From: Poa pratensis
Lineage: Eukaryota; Streptophyta; Magnoliopsida; Poales; Poaceae
Assembly (NCBI GenBank): GCA_947311845.1
Contig: CAMZMU010000040.1
Location: 64,818,573 to 64,882,572, forward strand
Direction of reading: 5' to 3'
Length of the DNA: 64,000 nucleotides
Both the position numbers and the translations under genes were made by a program. The notes below the pieces were generated by a model that was given only the letters and a program-made list of their open reading frames with translations, searched no databases and was not told the DNA's origin. Shown one piece after another: positions 21,253 through 34,234 of this stretch. Every line of letters begins with the position of its first letter. The first letter of the stretch is position 1.

Positions 21253-21261
21253 GGAACAGTT

Positions 21262-21640
21262 TTTGGTTCCCGAGCTCATGTGCTCCACTTTGAGTACAAA
21301 ATCAGAAAAAATATATTAACCACTTTATAAAGTTCTGAAAACAATCAGAGACAAAAGTGTCGAAGTGTTATACATACGTAATTTTTTTAACGAAATGACA
21401 TTTTTTTGCTGTGCGAAAAAATCTGTGCACTAAAAAGACATTTTAAATCCTGTGTGACTGATTTTTGTTTTTCGCACAGGGCACAAGAAATATGATTTCT
21501 TCATGAAAGTTTGGAGCGTATGTAGAACTTTTGAGTATTTTTGCCCTTGATTTGTTTCAGAATTTTTAAAGTGTTTTTCTATTTGTTTGAATTTTGTACT
21601 CAAACAGTAGCATATGTGCTTGGGAATTACATTGAATTTC
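21262..21640. mobile_element. Fold-back (long inverted repeat) element
   Basis: The two halves of about 170-190 bp are imperfect inverted copies. GAGTACAAAATCAGAAAAAA on the left pairs with the inverse of the 21580-21605 region. TGTGCGAAAAA near 21415 faces its complement near 21473, and the outer CCCGAGCTCATGTGC faces GCATATGTGCTTGGG. The RNA would form a long hairpin. No coding sequence; family not certain. Confidence 0.65.
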
Positions 21641-21650
21641 CAGTGAGGGG

Positions 21651-22660
21651 GAGTATTTTTTTAAACGAGGAAAAAGATTTGTCATTTTCATGAATTAATG
21701 AGAAAAGAGTTGGTCGGTTAATTAGCGGAAAAATCGGCTGTAATCCGATACAAACACCCTTGCCAACCATCATGGAACACAAACGTCACAATAAGGAACA
21801 CACGACCACCTTGGCTACCAAACACGAACCGCACACACCCACTGAAGACGAGAGTCGTCATCAAGGTCGCCTGACTATTTCATCGTCATCACTCTTCCAA
21901 GAGTCAGTGACTTCGACTTCACTGAAGAAACGACCACCTAAGAAGACCTCATCGTGGCAGCCTCGAGAAGTCCACGCTGGCCCATGAGAAACAGACGGAC
22001 CTTCGCGCTCTGACTGGTAACCCGATTTTGTAGACGAGGTCCGAAGAGCAGATGGGCAGGACCCACGTCGACGAAGAACTTCACGATCGGACCGCCCACA
22101 GATCAATGTCGTTGCTCGAGACACACCGGTTAGTAGCTTCGACTTTGTAGCAGGGGAAGTCCAAAGCAAGATGAGTTGGACACGCCGGAACAAGAAGCCA
22201 GCTAAAAAGCTTCTTGCCACAACAAAACCATCACGCATTACCATCATGCGGAAACCTGCACTCAAAAACAGACCATCCACTGGTCCCACCCCCGATGCAC
22301 AGCTCCAACGATGATGCCCCGAAGGGGAGATGATGAAGTAGCGCCACCATCATCCGATCCATAGATCTAAGGTTTCCCCCGGAGGCAGGACTTGCCTCGG
22401 ACCATGTCACCATGATAATACATCCCGTCGCCGGAGCAGCCACGAAGCGACCACCCACAACGCAGCGCAGAGGGACTATCGTCTATGTGCCACACCGGCT
22501 TCGCCCGACAGCGACGAGGTGGGGGAGGGAGCCCGACGACGCTATAGTTGGGCGCCTCGATGTGACCCGTCGAGCGACACGGGGGTGGGAGGGGGAGGGG
22601 TTGGGGGTTGTCCACCTTTCTATTTACCTAGCAGCAACCTAATGTATTGTAGGCTTGTTC
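21651..22660 (-). mobile_element. Probable LINE-type retroelement remnant
   Basis: On the minus strand the segment ends with TTCATGAAAATGACAAATC then TTTTTCCTCGTTTAAAAAAA, like the 3' tails of Triticeae LINEs. The rest is GC-rich with broken short frames and no RT motif left. The assignment rests on the tail alone. Confidence 0.35.
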
Positions 22661-23790
22661 TTGAGAGTGAAATACGTACCTGCTCTACTATATATGGATT
22701 AGTTGAAATAGGTATGTTCATGGATAGGAACAATGCAAGTCTTTGGGTTCCATGGAGCTCACTAAAAAGAAACTCACCCTCCTAGAATTACGGAAGACAC
22801 TAGCGGTGTCCTTGGAGCATCTCCACCAACACGCCTTGAAAATCTGTCTGGCACACCCCAAAACAGACACTTTGTGGGGATGCCTCACACATATATGCCA
22901 GAATGAGGGGAGGAGCACCAACAGCGCCCCTCCTCTCCCCCCCCCCCCAAAAAAAACAAACTAGACAAGTGTCAACTATTGGATTCTCTATGAAATTCTA
23001 GACAAGTGTCAGACTATCGGATTCTCTATGAAATTTTATAGCCGGTGAAAAATATTACACATTGCCATAGAAAATCATCTACTACGTGGATCTTCTGTGG
23101 CCATATAACACAAAAAATGTGACACATGTTGTGTGTCTAGCGACAAAGAATCGAGTAGGTGGATAGCTTGAGAATGGGCATGCCAGTGAATCCACTCACA
23201 TGATGTTATGTAGCCAATCAAAAAGAATTACCTCGCTAACCTGTTACTGGATGAGAAACAAATAAGAATTGAAGTCGACCACATTGTTAGCGAGGTAAAG
23301 GTTGTGCTCCATTTTTTAAGAAGTCAAGCTTCTCATTTTTAGGTCGGGATGCAAATAAAGGGATACATAGATGTGCCAAAGAAGCTGTACACACTTCACA
23401 TTTTGTTCGTTTTGATGTAATTCATGTATTTCTAAATGGTGTAATTATGTTTAAACGTAACCATTATCGATCCCTTTAATAAATTAGTGGATTAAAATAA
23501 ATAAAAAGCTTTTTCAGCAGGCACCTCAGTCCATCACCATGCAAAGCCCCTTCTATCATTTTTTGTTTTTAACACCAACCCTTCTAACATGTTTGTTTCT
23601 TTTTGAGAGATCTCTAACATGTTTACAGTGATGGAAACGACCTGCTTCTTGCTGGCCCAACATTGGCAGTGGCTGCCGGGCCTGGCCTGGCCGGGCAGAA
23701 TTCTTTACAATTTCTCAAAACAAACCCAGCAATGCCCTGACTTCTCAAAAAAAAAGCAATGGCCTGGCCTGGCCGGGAAGAATTCCCTAA
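22661..23790. other. Intergenic DNA, no gene seen
   Basis: A C-run at about 22938-22949 is followed by an A-run. A near-duplicate GACAAGTGTCA(A)CTATTGGATTCTCTATGAAATTCTA occurs twice at 22964-23035. GCCTGGCCTGGCCGGG occurs twice (about 23679 and 23761) just before the Harbinger element. No open frame is convincing. Confidence 0.5.
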
Positions 23791-25822
23791 GGGCGTGTTT
23801 GGTAGCACACCGAGTCCCCAACCAGGCTCTGGCGATGAAAATTTTGCCCATTTGGTTCCCTGGCCCGGCTTGCGTTCTTGCACCGCACGAACCTTAAAGC
23901 AGCCTCGGGCCAGGCCCGCTAGGAACGGCCGATTCGGCCGTTTCTGCTGAGCCACCCTCGACTGTCCTGTAGCTTGTGCAGGGAAGGGGAACGCGGAGCC
24001 GAGTTCGTCCAACCCCGGAGATGGCACGAGCTCGCGGGAGATGGCGCGCGCAGGCGAAAAATCGGCGGGACAAATTTCGATCACCGCCCTTCAATTTCGC
24101 TCGCCTATTTCACCCCCTCCGCCTCCCCGTTGGAACTCCCGCCACCATTCCCCCCCCCCCCCCCCCCCCTTCGAGTTCTCCCCTTATCAGGTTTTGCATC
24201 TTGTAGCGGCGGCTACTCCTCCGGCGGTCGGATCTGGTCATCGGCGGCAAACCGTCTTCGTCCTCGACTCCGAGATGTCCAGCTCCGGCTCCTCCTCCTC
24301 CTCCTCCGTTGCTTCCCCGGCTACTGTAAGTCTGCTTCTCCGTTGGTACCCTAGATCTGGTATTGTTTGCTTACATCTGAGTAGTATGCGGTAGTATGTA
24401 CTACATCTGGGTAGTATGTGGTTGTTCTTGTACTCGATGCTTAGCTCGTGATGCCGTAGTTCTTCGATCTTGTTGTCCATGCTTCGCTCTTGATGTCGTA
24501 GTTCTTCGATCTTGTAGGACCCCGATCCATCATCTACGTATGTGCTGCCTTTGCCCACGAAGCCGATTCGGTACGTTCCGGCACCTTCCTTGTCCGGCAC
24601 ACAGCAAAGGGGAAAGCCGACGGAGTTCATCGCAGTGATAAGGGCGTGGAACGGGCACCAATGCAGTGGTCAAGTGCTTTGTCCACCTTCATGCTCACTA
24701 GGATGGCCGAGCTCGTCAAGGATGGGCTGGATAGTGACAGCGTCCTGAAAGACAAGAGCTTGGACAAGGTTTGCAAAGATGTTCTGCTTTTCTGCGGCGC
24801 CATGGTGAGCAACACCCAGTTGTACAATCATCTCAGGAAGTGGAGATACAGGTGGACATATCTCCGCACTTTGGCACAAACTGAAGGAGTGGAATGGTGT
24901 GAGGATACCACCACTTTCTTCATGGATGATGCGGCATTCCTCAAGCATGTTACTGTAAGATTCCTCACTTGTTCAATTGGTCCTACTCTCTACTTACTTT
25001 GTGCTGGACTAACAGTTCAATCATTTCAGGTCAACCCGAAGGATGAGTGCTTCATCAACACGCCAATTGAGAACTATGACCAGATGAAGATCATTTTCGG
25101 CAGACCTCGTGTGGACAATCCACTTGCGATCAACACGCTGCACCTTGCTCTTAGCTACCTCAAGGATCATGAAGAGGAGTGTCTCGCCTATCTTGCTAGG
25201 AATGAGAAAGAGAGGAAGATATGGTACTACTCCTACTATCGCGCGCTCTTCCAGGCGATGGAGTGCTGATGTTGTTGCTGCTGATATGCTTGAAGTCATG
25301 CCCTCTATGATGTCCCCTAGTATGTATGCAGAACCTCCTAAAATTGATGCCAGATTTGTATATTTTGCGAGGCGGTATACTTGACCCCTCAGATGATGAA
25401 CTTGTGGTGCGAGGCGGTATAGTAACCCCTCCCCAGATGATGAACTTGCGGTGCATCACCAGCAGTTGTTGTGCTGAATTTGTGATGCACCATCTATATT
25501 TTGCTAACTAGTAAGGACATGTTAGTTCAAGCTTATGAACATTGTTGGTAACTTTGGTATGTTCACCACTCACGCAACATGGTAACCACATCAGGGCATT
25601 TGCACGTAACCAAACACCTTGACATTTGCTTTGCGGAACAGAAATATCAACCAAACACCGTGTACTGAAAAATTTGCATCCAGCCGAACAGGCCTGGCTA
25701 GAACATTGTTGGCAACCAAACTACATGCACAACATGTCTCAGGCCACGTTTCTTCAGGGCCAGGCTGAGTTGGGCCATGGAGACGGGCCACCCAAAATCG
25801 GTGCGGGTAACCAAACAGGCCC
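23791..25822 (+). mobile_element. PIF/Harbinger element retaining only the Myb-like ORF1
   Basis: The left end is GGGCGTGTTTGGT and the inverse of the right end is GGGCCTGTTTGGT. The 3-bp TAA at 23788-23790 and 25823-25825 fits the TWA target choice of PIF/Harbinger. The only coding region is a Myb/SANT-like gene; no DDE transposase ORF is visible, so the element would need a partner. Outer termini differ at one base. Confidence 0.68.
24275..25269 (+). pseudogene. Myb/SANT-like protein (Harbinger ORF1 type), one frameshift
   Basis: Inferred exon 1 is 24275-24325 (serine-rich start, GTAAGT donor). Exon 2 starts at about 24518 after TTGTAG and reads DPDPSSTYVLPLPTKP, but this frame meets a stop after the sequence near 24636. 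A one-base shift there opens the frame with RAPMQWSSALSTFML, which continues through KWRYRWTYL and WCEDTTTFFMDD to 24954. A 75-bp GT-AG intron (24955-25029) is followed by an exon to the stop at 25269. The Trp-spaced pattern is that of the Myb/SANT-like DNA-binding domain (Pfam Myb_DNA-bind_3 type). In PIF/Harbinger elements such a protein recruits the transposase to the DNA ends. Loss of one base at about 24637 is the simplest explanation. Confidence 0.6.
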
Positions 25823-25825
25823 TAA

Positions 25826-28800
25826 AATGGCAGGGTTGCGCGTACCCACCTCTCTGTCGCCGACCTTGCCGCGGCGCCTGCCACCGGGAACGCCTCGTCC
25901 CGTCTGCTTGTCCCCTGGCCAAGAGACACCTCCGATTGTTCATTCGTATCCTCGGGAGGTGGAGGAAGGGGTGAGGTAGCCGCGGCTACACGTCCGCGCC
26001 GGTCAATGACATCACGATCAGGTCCGCTCGCACGGCCGAAGCTACATTTTACACAGCCAAACTTCTAATTCTGGGAGATAAAGTCAAATAGTGTAGCTTT
26101 GCCGAATAATTGTTTTTGTGCATATCTAGGTTATTTATATGTACGCTAAATACTTCCGTGATATTTTTTCCAAGTTCTTGAGTAGTTCGGAATGATAAGG
26201 ATTAGTTATTTGGAGATTAGCCCTAGAGATAATACCTATTTTTCCCGATCCAGCTTTATATCAGGATGTGTACTGCAGGAATGAATGAATTACAACTGTC
26301 CCGAACTGTGGTTTCACTCCTTGTCATCCCTTTCAATCATGGTCAACTAATTGCTTCAAACTAGTTGTGGGCGATTTTTGGGAAGCTAGGATATTCTTCT
26401 TACTTTTCACAATTTCATCCTAAATGTAGACAGTTGTATGATGGCATAACTAAGTCATCCTGAATGAGAAAACACAACACAATATCTCTAACCATCCTAA
26501 GCATCGTCTTTATCCACCCACTGCCCCACTGGATACAGCACATTAATACGTTGTCCATTTAAAGCGTCATCCTAAGCTTCGTGATTATTGATTGGTAGAT
26601 AAGCCCACCAAGATAACTTTCACATCCCCATGGAATGGCTAAGTAAGTGTGTGACCTGGTCCAAAAACAACTTCTGAAACAACAAGCTTGCGTTGGAGCC
26701 TCTGTATCATATTTAGGCATCAGTGATTTCAGCACTATTGTCGAGCTACATCCATATTTCACTCCTTACAAGTTGGAACACATTCTGTAAGCAGGGGCAT
26801 AATATATAGAGGGGGCCCTTTCAGGGAGGGGATTTACCATATCCTGTCCACTCATTATGCTTTTGCTCTTAAGCCACATATTCATCATCAGTCATCTGTT
26901 CTGTGGGGTTCCTTACTTTTCAACAAGTCGACACCCATCACATAGCACCGACCAATCTATCGTGAGTTCGTGACTGATGATTCTGTAGTTTTAGTGACAT
27001 CATACACACAATGCTGTAATTCGTGAATTATGACATATGATACTTAGGGGATAATGAGAGTAGGAAGGGAGAGACAGAGAGAGATGGGGGGAGAGGGCAT
27101 CAGAATATCTGGAAAATCAACATCTTCTCGCTCTCCCCAAACAGGAATCCTACACAGCTCCTTTTTAAACTGTTCATCAGACTTAAGGGCATAGATTCTG
27201 TGCCAACTGCCACAAAACTTAAGGACATCTCATAGTGTGCTAATCGGTGTCGTTGCTAATTAGTTTCACTCGATAAAGAAATCAGCCCATTCAAACATAG
27301 GAGAATACGGTTCTCCTTTCTGCATCCCTTTTTGAGGCTATAGCATATCATTGAAGTTCTATTCAGATAGAATTCTTTTCCAGATGGGAATATTAACAAT
27401 GTGATGGATGAGACCAAGGTCGCAAGCAGGGCTCAACCACGCGTCTACCACCACATTCTCACAGCCACACAATCTTCAGATATATAGATTCCAAGGGAGC
27501 AATTCTGCGTTTATAACATAACAATACCCAAATTTATTTTTGAATAACCTCATTTGGCCACACCACCATCGGTTCTATAGCATAAGAGCACTGCCACACC
27601 GCCACTATCGGGGTAAGTGATTGGCGAAGTTAAGCATGACACATTCTATAGGCAGTGATCTTTGGCCATGCCACCACCAACACTGGCATGGCCAGAAGGT
27701 TTCATCTGTGAAAATAAGTCTGGACTGGCCCATTAAATCGTGAACTTAATTATTCACATCACCAAGTATGATGTGGAATACATTTCAGTTTCCAAAGAAA
27801 ATAAAAGATAGCTGGAGATCATTATTTTTAATGTTTATAAGAGAATGTTTGATTGGTAAATTCATTCATCTAAAGGCTGTCATGATTATGTCAAATGTCA
27901 AATTTGTACAAAAATGACAAAGAAACTAAAAGGGGAGAAAACAATAAAAACAAAGCATGGATTGTGATATCATGAAGATCGAAATTAATGTTTTATGAAG
28001 AACTTATCCCAGAAATGATTAAAATTCAAACAAATATTCCTTGTTGGTGACAGTTGAGAATGCGTTACTGTCAAATCAGGACCTTTATTCCCCAATGATG
28101 AGGTACGAGTCCAAGTTGGATCCAAAATTTGAGCAACTTGTACAGAATTGATACCGATTCAGATCTGCGCACCTCTGGATAGTGAGCCACTTTGAAGTGT
28201 GTCACGTGGGAGATTCGCATGAGCACGGATATGAAACTTTTCCTGATGTGTATACCGTATCTTTAGGTGCAAAAATCTACTTCTGTATCTTCTTGGTTAT
28301 AACTACAGAACGTCAGAACCTTCTTTCCTCGTTGGAAGTCTCTCTTATGAAAACCTTCCAATTGTTGAAAAGTCTTGTGCATCAGGACCACTGCGTTCAA
28401 CATAGTTCTGTGGTGTTCGTTAGAAACAAGTACTTCAGCTATAGAACATATATTGGCTTGAGGATGATAGAAGGACACATAGGCAAGAAGGTGACTGAAA
28501 AGTAGAGAAGCATATTGTCAACATTTTACACAAAACTAGCAAAGTCCCGGTGCGGTGCAGCATATGCAAAATGTAGCAAACATAATAGGTTTGAAGTATA
28601 CCCTGATTTGTTTTTTGTATCATTGTATACTATTAGAAGTATTATGATTTCACTTAATCCTCTTACATGTTTCACTATACAACAATCCTCTCAATAGTTA
28701 CAAAAGAACACACCAATAACTTTCTGATCCTTTTTTTGTATCATGAATATCCAAAAGTATGGAAACATGATGCAAAAGTTTTTTATTGTAGCTCCTGAAA

Positions 28801-31800
28801 CTAAATTTATATAAGCATTCATAACATTTTAAAACTTATATATTGTAGCACCCGGACACCATAAATGATGGCTGGAGCCCGGGCTGACCGTCATGCCAAG
28901 GGTCATGGCCGGAACTCCTCCCAATTTCAGTCAGCGGTGCGATAGCGCAAATGGCGTAAGAACCTTGTGGCATACTCTTAGGACCATATCCCACTTTGTT
29001 GTATGCGTCCAGGGCCATAATTTTTCTAAGCCCTCTTTGTGTCAAGTTATATTTAGGTATTGTTCAATTGTTTTGCGGGAATGTAGGTAGTGTTGTAAAT
29101 GCATCCACAGTGAGTTTTTCTCTACAGGAGCACGAAACAAAGGTAGTAGCATTTACTCAAGTTCCTTATGTATGTCCCATGGTAACTATTATAATGTTAA
29201 GCTCATGGAAACTACAATCCTCAAAAGGCCATAACTTCCGTAGCTTGTTAACCTCGGGAGCTATCAGGCTATTCTGGTCACAACAAGCAGGGGGAGTCTT
29301 GCATAATTCCACTAGTTACATATTTTTAATGAAAATTGAGTTATTTATGTTGCTATCATGAATGGTCATCGTGCCTTCCTTTTGTTATGGTTTTCATGTG
29401 CTACTTGCTATGTATCAAACTCCATAGAATTATTGGTCAATAGGCATGTTCTGACCTTGAATCTTGAATACCGCAGGAGTTGTTGTCATGCTTTTATCTG
29501 TACTTGGAATATGACCAAAGCTGGAGCCACTTGAAAGAGGGATGCATCTTTGCAAGGAAGGTATGCCACTTTTTGAATGAGGCAAACTATTGAGGAAATT
29601 CGTCTGGTTAATCTAGTTTATGCATCTCGAGCTTACAAACTAATATGTACCATCCGTGTACAACAGCATATGGTTGATGTGAATTTCTTCGGTTCTTCCA
29701 GTGAGTGTGTCAGCTCTGTTATTGAGTAAAATTGAACATTTTTTTAGGCAAATTACTGAGGAACATTTCCACTACACTTGTATATTATGTTTGATCTAGA
29801 ATATTTGGGGCTACGTCAAACTTGCTCCTAATCTTTAGCATGATGTATTCCTACTTATCAATATAACAGCTAGGAGATTTGTGGTAAGATTCTAATCTGG
29901 TTGTAGGATAATATTGAAAATATTGTGTGCACCTGAGTATATGTTTAATAGTTTTCCGCATCTAGAGACTCTAAAGTTTGAATTAGAAATATTCTAAAAT
30001 AAGGACCCGAGGAAGTTTACGTTTCAGGTCCATTCTGCCTTCTACCTTCGTTTTTCTGTGACAATACTATCCGAAAATAAAACATTAAATTCAGGAATGA
30101 CACTTACTGTTACGATAATTACGCCATGCAAGATCATAGACGACACCGAGGCACGATGTTTGGTAACGCATTTCGGCGAACTCGCCTACATCTGTGGGGC
30201 ATGATTACGGGCGCTCCTCCGCAAAGATACCGCAACGGCCGCCCTAGGCGCCGGCACAAGCTGCCGGCTCCCCCTGCGTGCCAATTGCTATCAAGTCGTC
30301 ATAGGTTACATCGTGTGGTGCCCCCACATTATATGGGAGGCCCAGGCTACAAGAGTTCGACTCCAATACTACTCGTATCCTATCCACACGCAATACAACT
30401 CCAAGTCCTACCGTAACCCAACTCGTACATAATATTCGACACAAACACAACACTTACGATTTTATTTTGTTGGTTATCTTTGTAAAGTTTGTCATTTTGC
30501 TGCATTATTGGGGAAACAGTATTTTCTGGTCTTCAAGTGCACCTAATGTGCACGCCGGTCTGGAGTTGGTGTCTGTGTCTTGAGCCACTTTTAGGGGTTG
30601 TCTTCAAGATCGTCGTACCAGCTCAATGTGATTGTCGTTGTAGATGAGCAGAGCTAGTGTTGAGGTTGGAATCGTTTTGTCATCTGTTTAGAAGGTTCAT
30701 CCATTCCTCATCTTGGTAAGTACTGCTTCTTCATCCTTGTATGTGTCGGCACTACTAATGGTTGATGGAGGAAACTTGTGTGCCAACTTGTTGGTTGTTC
30801 TTCAGGGATCCTTGAAATATATCGATTCAACCTCTGTTTGATCTAGATGAATATGCTTGAAAGAAGAGGATCAAGATGTGGGTTGTATATACTAGATAAG
30901 CATGTTAGTCTCTTAATCATGTTGTTCGTTGATCATCCAAAATCCATGTAGGCCGGTATCAGATGCACTTCCATCACTTGTACAAGTACTATATATACTG
31001 GCCTTTGGCCTATAGGGAATACAACAAGTTGCAGTTTCTGCAACAACAAGGATTGTTGCAAGGGAGTTGTCAACTTCTAAATTGAATTTGTTGTTATTCA
31101 AGCTTATCAGTTTTCACAGTTGAGAGGTTAAAGTCGTCTATATGAAATGAAAGGATTGAAAGACCATTATATGGGAGGGAGACATGTTTACCTATGATAA
31201 TGCTCTGTAAGTAGTTGTTTTAGACGAATCTCCTCAATAGGTCTTAGTCTTTTCTTATATATTTGGTGGCAAATTAGTGTACTTGCACATACGCTATTCA
31301 CTTGAAAATCACTTGTCTGCATAATTTATTCGTAACTGATTTTCTGACTTTAACTTGAGATCTACTAGACATAGTGCAGGTGCATTCAACCAATATAAAT
31401 TAAAGCTGAAAATTAGTTCTCTTCACGTTACAAGTATATTGGCCTTGAATATCGTTGAGGTGTAAGACTATTAAATATGGAGATGCATGCACAATATATT
31501 AAATGACTTTATATATTCATCGCTGTTTAAAATATTTGATGGCGTGTATTACTTTACTAATAAAGAAATAACACACGAGCAACAAAATTTGTAGCACAAG
31601 AAACAACAATTTTCATGCATGGAAAGTGAAAGCAGGATGTAATTAAAGGAAGAGGGTCTAATTAGGAGGCGATAAGTCCGATAACTATAGGACCGATCAA
31701 CGAAGATTTAAATCTTTCCCCACATCATTTGGATGCTGAATTATGAAATCGGATTGAAGACTTCACATTGCTCAGGTGAAAAGTATCCCATCCTAATTCA

Positions 31801-32356
31801 TACCTTTTTTTATTGTTGTTGATATTTTAATTATTTCTATGTTGCCTTGAATTCGGTTTAGTTATAGCATTCCTCAAATATATCGAAAATTCAAAATTAG
31901 GAACCTTGGTCACTAGGATAAGTTTGTTATTAATGTGAAGTGGTTTTTGCTTATTTTCTAATGCTGCTGCGGAAAAGTATTAATGCCATAATATCTTCGG
32001 TTCCAACTTTGTTTTTCAGAAGTTAACTGAATGTGGAGATTGCTGGAAGTAGTTTTACATAAATAACATAATTATAATTTGCTGCAATTGCAAGCAAAAC
32101 CCTCACCAGGGAAATTTTACAGACTTCAAAATAATCTTAACTTTCATTTCGGGTTAGCAACAGTTGAGTGCACCTTAGTGTTAACAACAGATTAGATCTT
32201 GGCGTTTCGTTTGCATCTCGTAGGATTTTTTTTTGTTTCCTATATGCTACGAATCCCATCACTTAGAACTTAGAAGGCGCATATTATGTGTAGATTCATA
32301 CGCATGGCTGCATATTTAATTATACGTCATAGAACTTTACGTGCAAATGAAATTAT
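25826..32356. other. Intergenic DNA between duplicated segments, no gene recognised
   Basis: About 6.5 kb of mostly AT-rich DNA. The longest frames are 28182-28505, 28996-29361 and 30126-30416 on plus. None has a domain, a family-like composition or supporting splice sites. A GC-rich island at 30126-30420 has repeat-like character and may be retroelement debris. Near 27060-27090 there is a GA-rich tract. At about 28535 ACTAGCAAAG..CCGGTGCGGTGC resembles a decayed MITE end. Confidence 0.5.
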
Positions 32357-32465
32357 TTTTCAAAAATTAATAATCAAAGAAAAGTCACTGGAGCGTGGCT
32401 ATAAAATCAAGATATAGTGGAAATGCATACAGAATTCTGTAGATTAGGGCAGATATTGTTTTTAT

Positions 32466-32638
32466 AAAAAAGAGAACCTTTTCACCTAAGTGAAAAGTGG
32501 CAGGAGCTCTGCCTATTCTTATAGAGAGAAGAAAATCACCCTGGTAAGGCACCAGAAATTCGTTCCCGACGTGACTCGAACTCTGGTCACAAGGATGCAC
32601 CACTGTGACCCTTGCCACTAGGCTACAGCCTAGTCCTT
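32466..32638 (-). mobile_element. tRNA-derived SINE, 173 bp, with 15-bp target duplication
   Basis: It is flanked by AGATATTGTTTTTAT at 32451-32465 and 32639-32653; copy A has one such site (about 1093-1107). On the minus strand it has an A-box-like GTAGCCTAGTGGCAAGGG and a B-box-like AGAGTTCGAGTCA, the internal Pol III promoter of tRNA-derived SINEs, and ends in a T-rich tail (TTCTCTTTTTTA). Confidence 0.9.
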
Positions 32639-34078
32639 AGATATTGTTTTTATTGTTATCAGATATATAGCATTTCCCTGTACAATTATAGAGTCCCTTC
32701 ACTTTTGGTCGTTTCAATTCAAGATTTGGATCAGATCTAGCTGTCTCACTTGAGCACACGTCTGACCCAATTAACAAATCATGATTGCAAACAAACCTTG
32801 CACCATGACAGTACCATGTTAGATCTGTCTACCATGCAGTTTCTAAAAATGGAACTAGGTTAGCTCTGCATCCAGTTTGTCTGCCATTCCAAAAGGAACA
32901 GACAAATTTTCAGGGTGGATATGGATTTTATACATCACTTATCCATCACCTGGAATCCATAAGCCCTCGTGGGTAGATAAATCAGATGAATAAAAATATA
33001 GAAGGGGAGATGAACCTACTCTGCTAGCACTTCTGACCTAAAAGACATGTTCTGTACCTTTTTTATCATCCTGAATTTGAGGAATCCTAACAAGGCTTTG
33101 TCTTAATCTCTACTAGTTTCTTTTATTAGAAAAAATCCACTAGTTTCTAATAATCTGGGAGAATTTCACCCTTTGTCACGGGATGTACCCTGATTAAATA
33201 TGATTATATACATTAGAAAGGAAGACACATTTCTTCCATCCTTTTGGGTTGCATAAGAGAATCTGTACATATCTTGTCCTTTTTGAAGTAAATGCTATAC
33301 ATCACGCAGACACAGGCTAAGACCTTTTAATACAAGTCCAGCATTCTATCATTGGTAGACCGTTACAAAAAAATCTTTGAAAATCTCCGCTTCAGAGGGT
33401 AGGGTGAATGTCAAACACAACAAGGCTAGTTCTTTAGCTTGTAGCCTTAAAGGTACAATAATCTCAGCCAATGTAATACAAAAATGGTCCTGCTTAACTG
33501 GAATCATAGTACACACAATTCATGCTAATGATCGGCAACTGATGGCACATTGTTTGTTCCTAGTGTCTACAACAGACATTCAATCAGTGTACGTTTGCTT
33601 TCTAAGAAAGAAAAGATCAATGTACCTCGAAATTCCATGCACTGCAGCTTTTCGTTACACTAAATATTCTTCGATCGAACAGTGCAACAAAGAATCACGT
33701 TGCCTTATGCGTTCTTAAGCTGGTGCTTTAGGTATAGTTAGCCTGCGGTAATTACTAATCATAGTAGTCATTAGCCTCGTTAAAGAATTAGAGGCCTCTG
33801 CCAACGAACAAAAGAACCAAATTGTCTCCGTGAAGATAGGGAGACAAAGAGAGATGAAAGGGGCCTCCCCTTCCCCCAGCAGCTAGACCTGAGGTGATCC
33901 TGATTCTTCCCAGCATTTCATTTCGTACACCCCAAAGTAATGTAAATATGGAAATGAAAACCGCATTCTTTATTTCCGTGGCTCCTATGCAAGCTTGTCG
34001 ATCATTTGCCCATAGGCAGTACTAACACCTTCGTTCCACCTCCCAAGCATTATTCTCCAACTAGCCTCTCCTCCCCAC

Positions 34079-34086
34079 TATATAAG
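34079..34086 (+). promoter_or_regulatory. TATA box of RADIALIS-like gene B
   Basis: TATATAAG about 150 bp before the start codon, conserved with copy A. Confidence 0.7.
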
Positions 34087-34234
34087 CTGCTCCATTGCCC
34101 TCACCATTGTTGCATACAAACACAAGCCAAGCCGGCCAGTGATCTAGTAGCTGTACTAGTAGTAGTACCAGTAGCCATTACAAATCACCTCACATTTCTT
34201 CTTCTTAAGCCATTCCTCCAGAAGCCAGTAAAAC

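Noticed and set aside
24130..24170. Poly-C runs (also at about 22938)
   Set aside because: Simple homopolymers; possible sequencing artefacts but not features in themselves.
28182..28505. 107-codon plus-strand frame
   Set aside because: No domain, promoter or splice support; length is expected by chance in this much AT-rich DNA.
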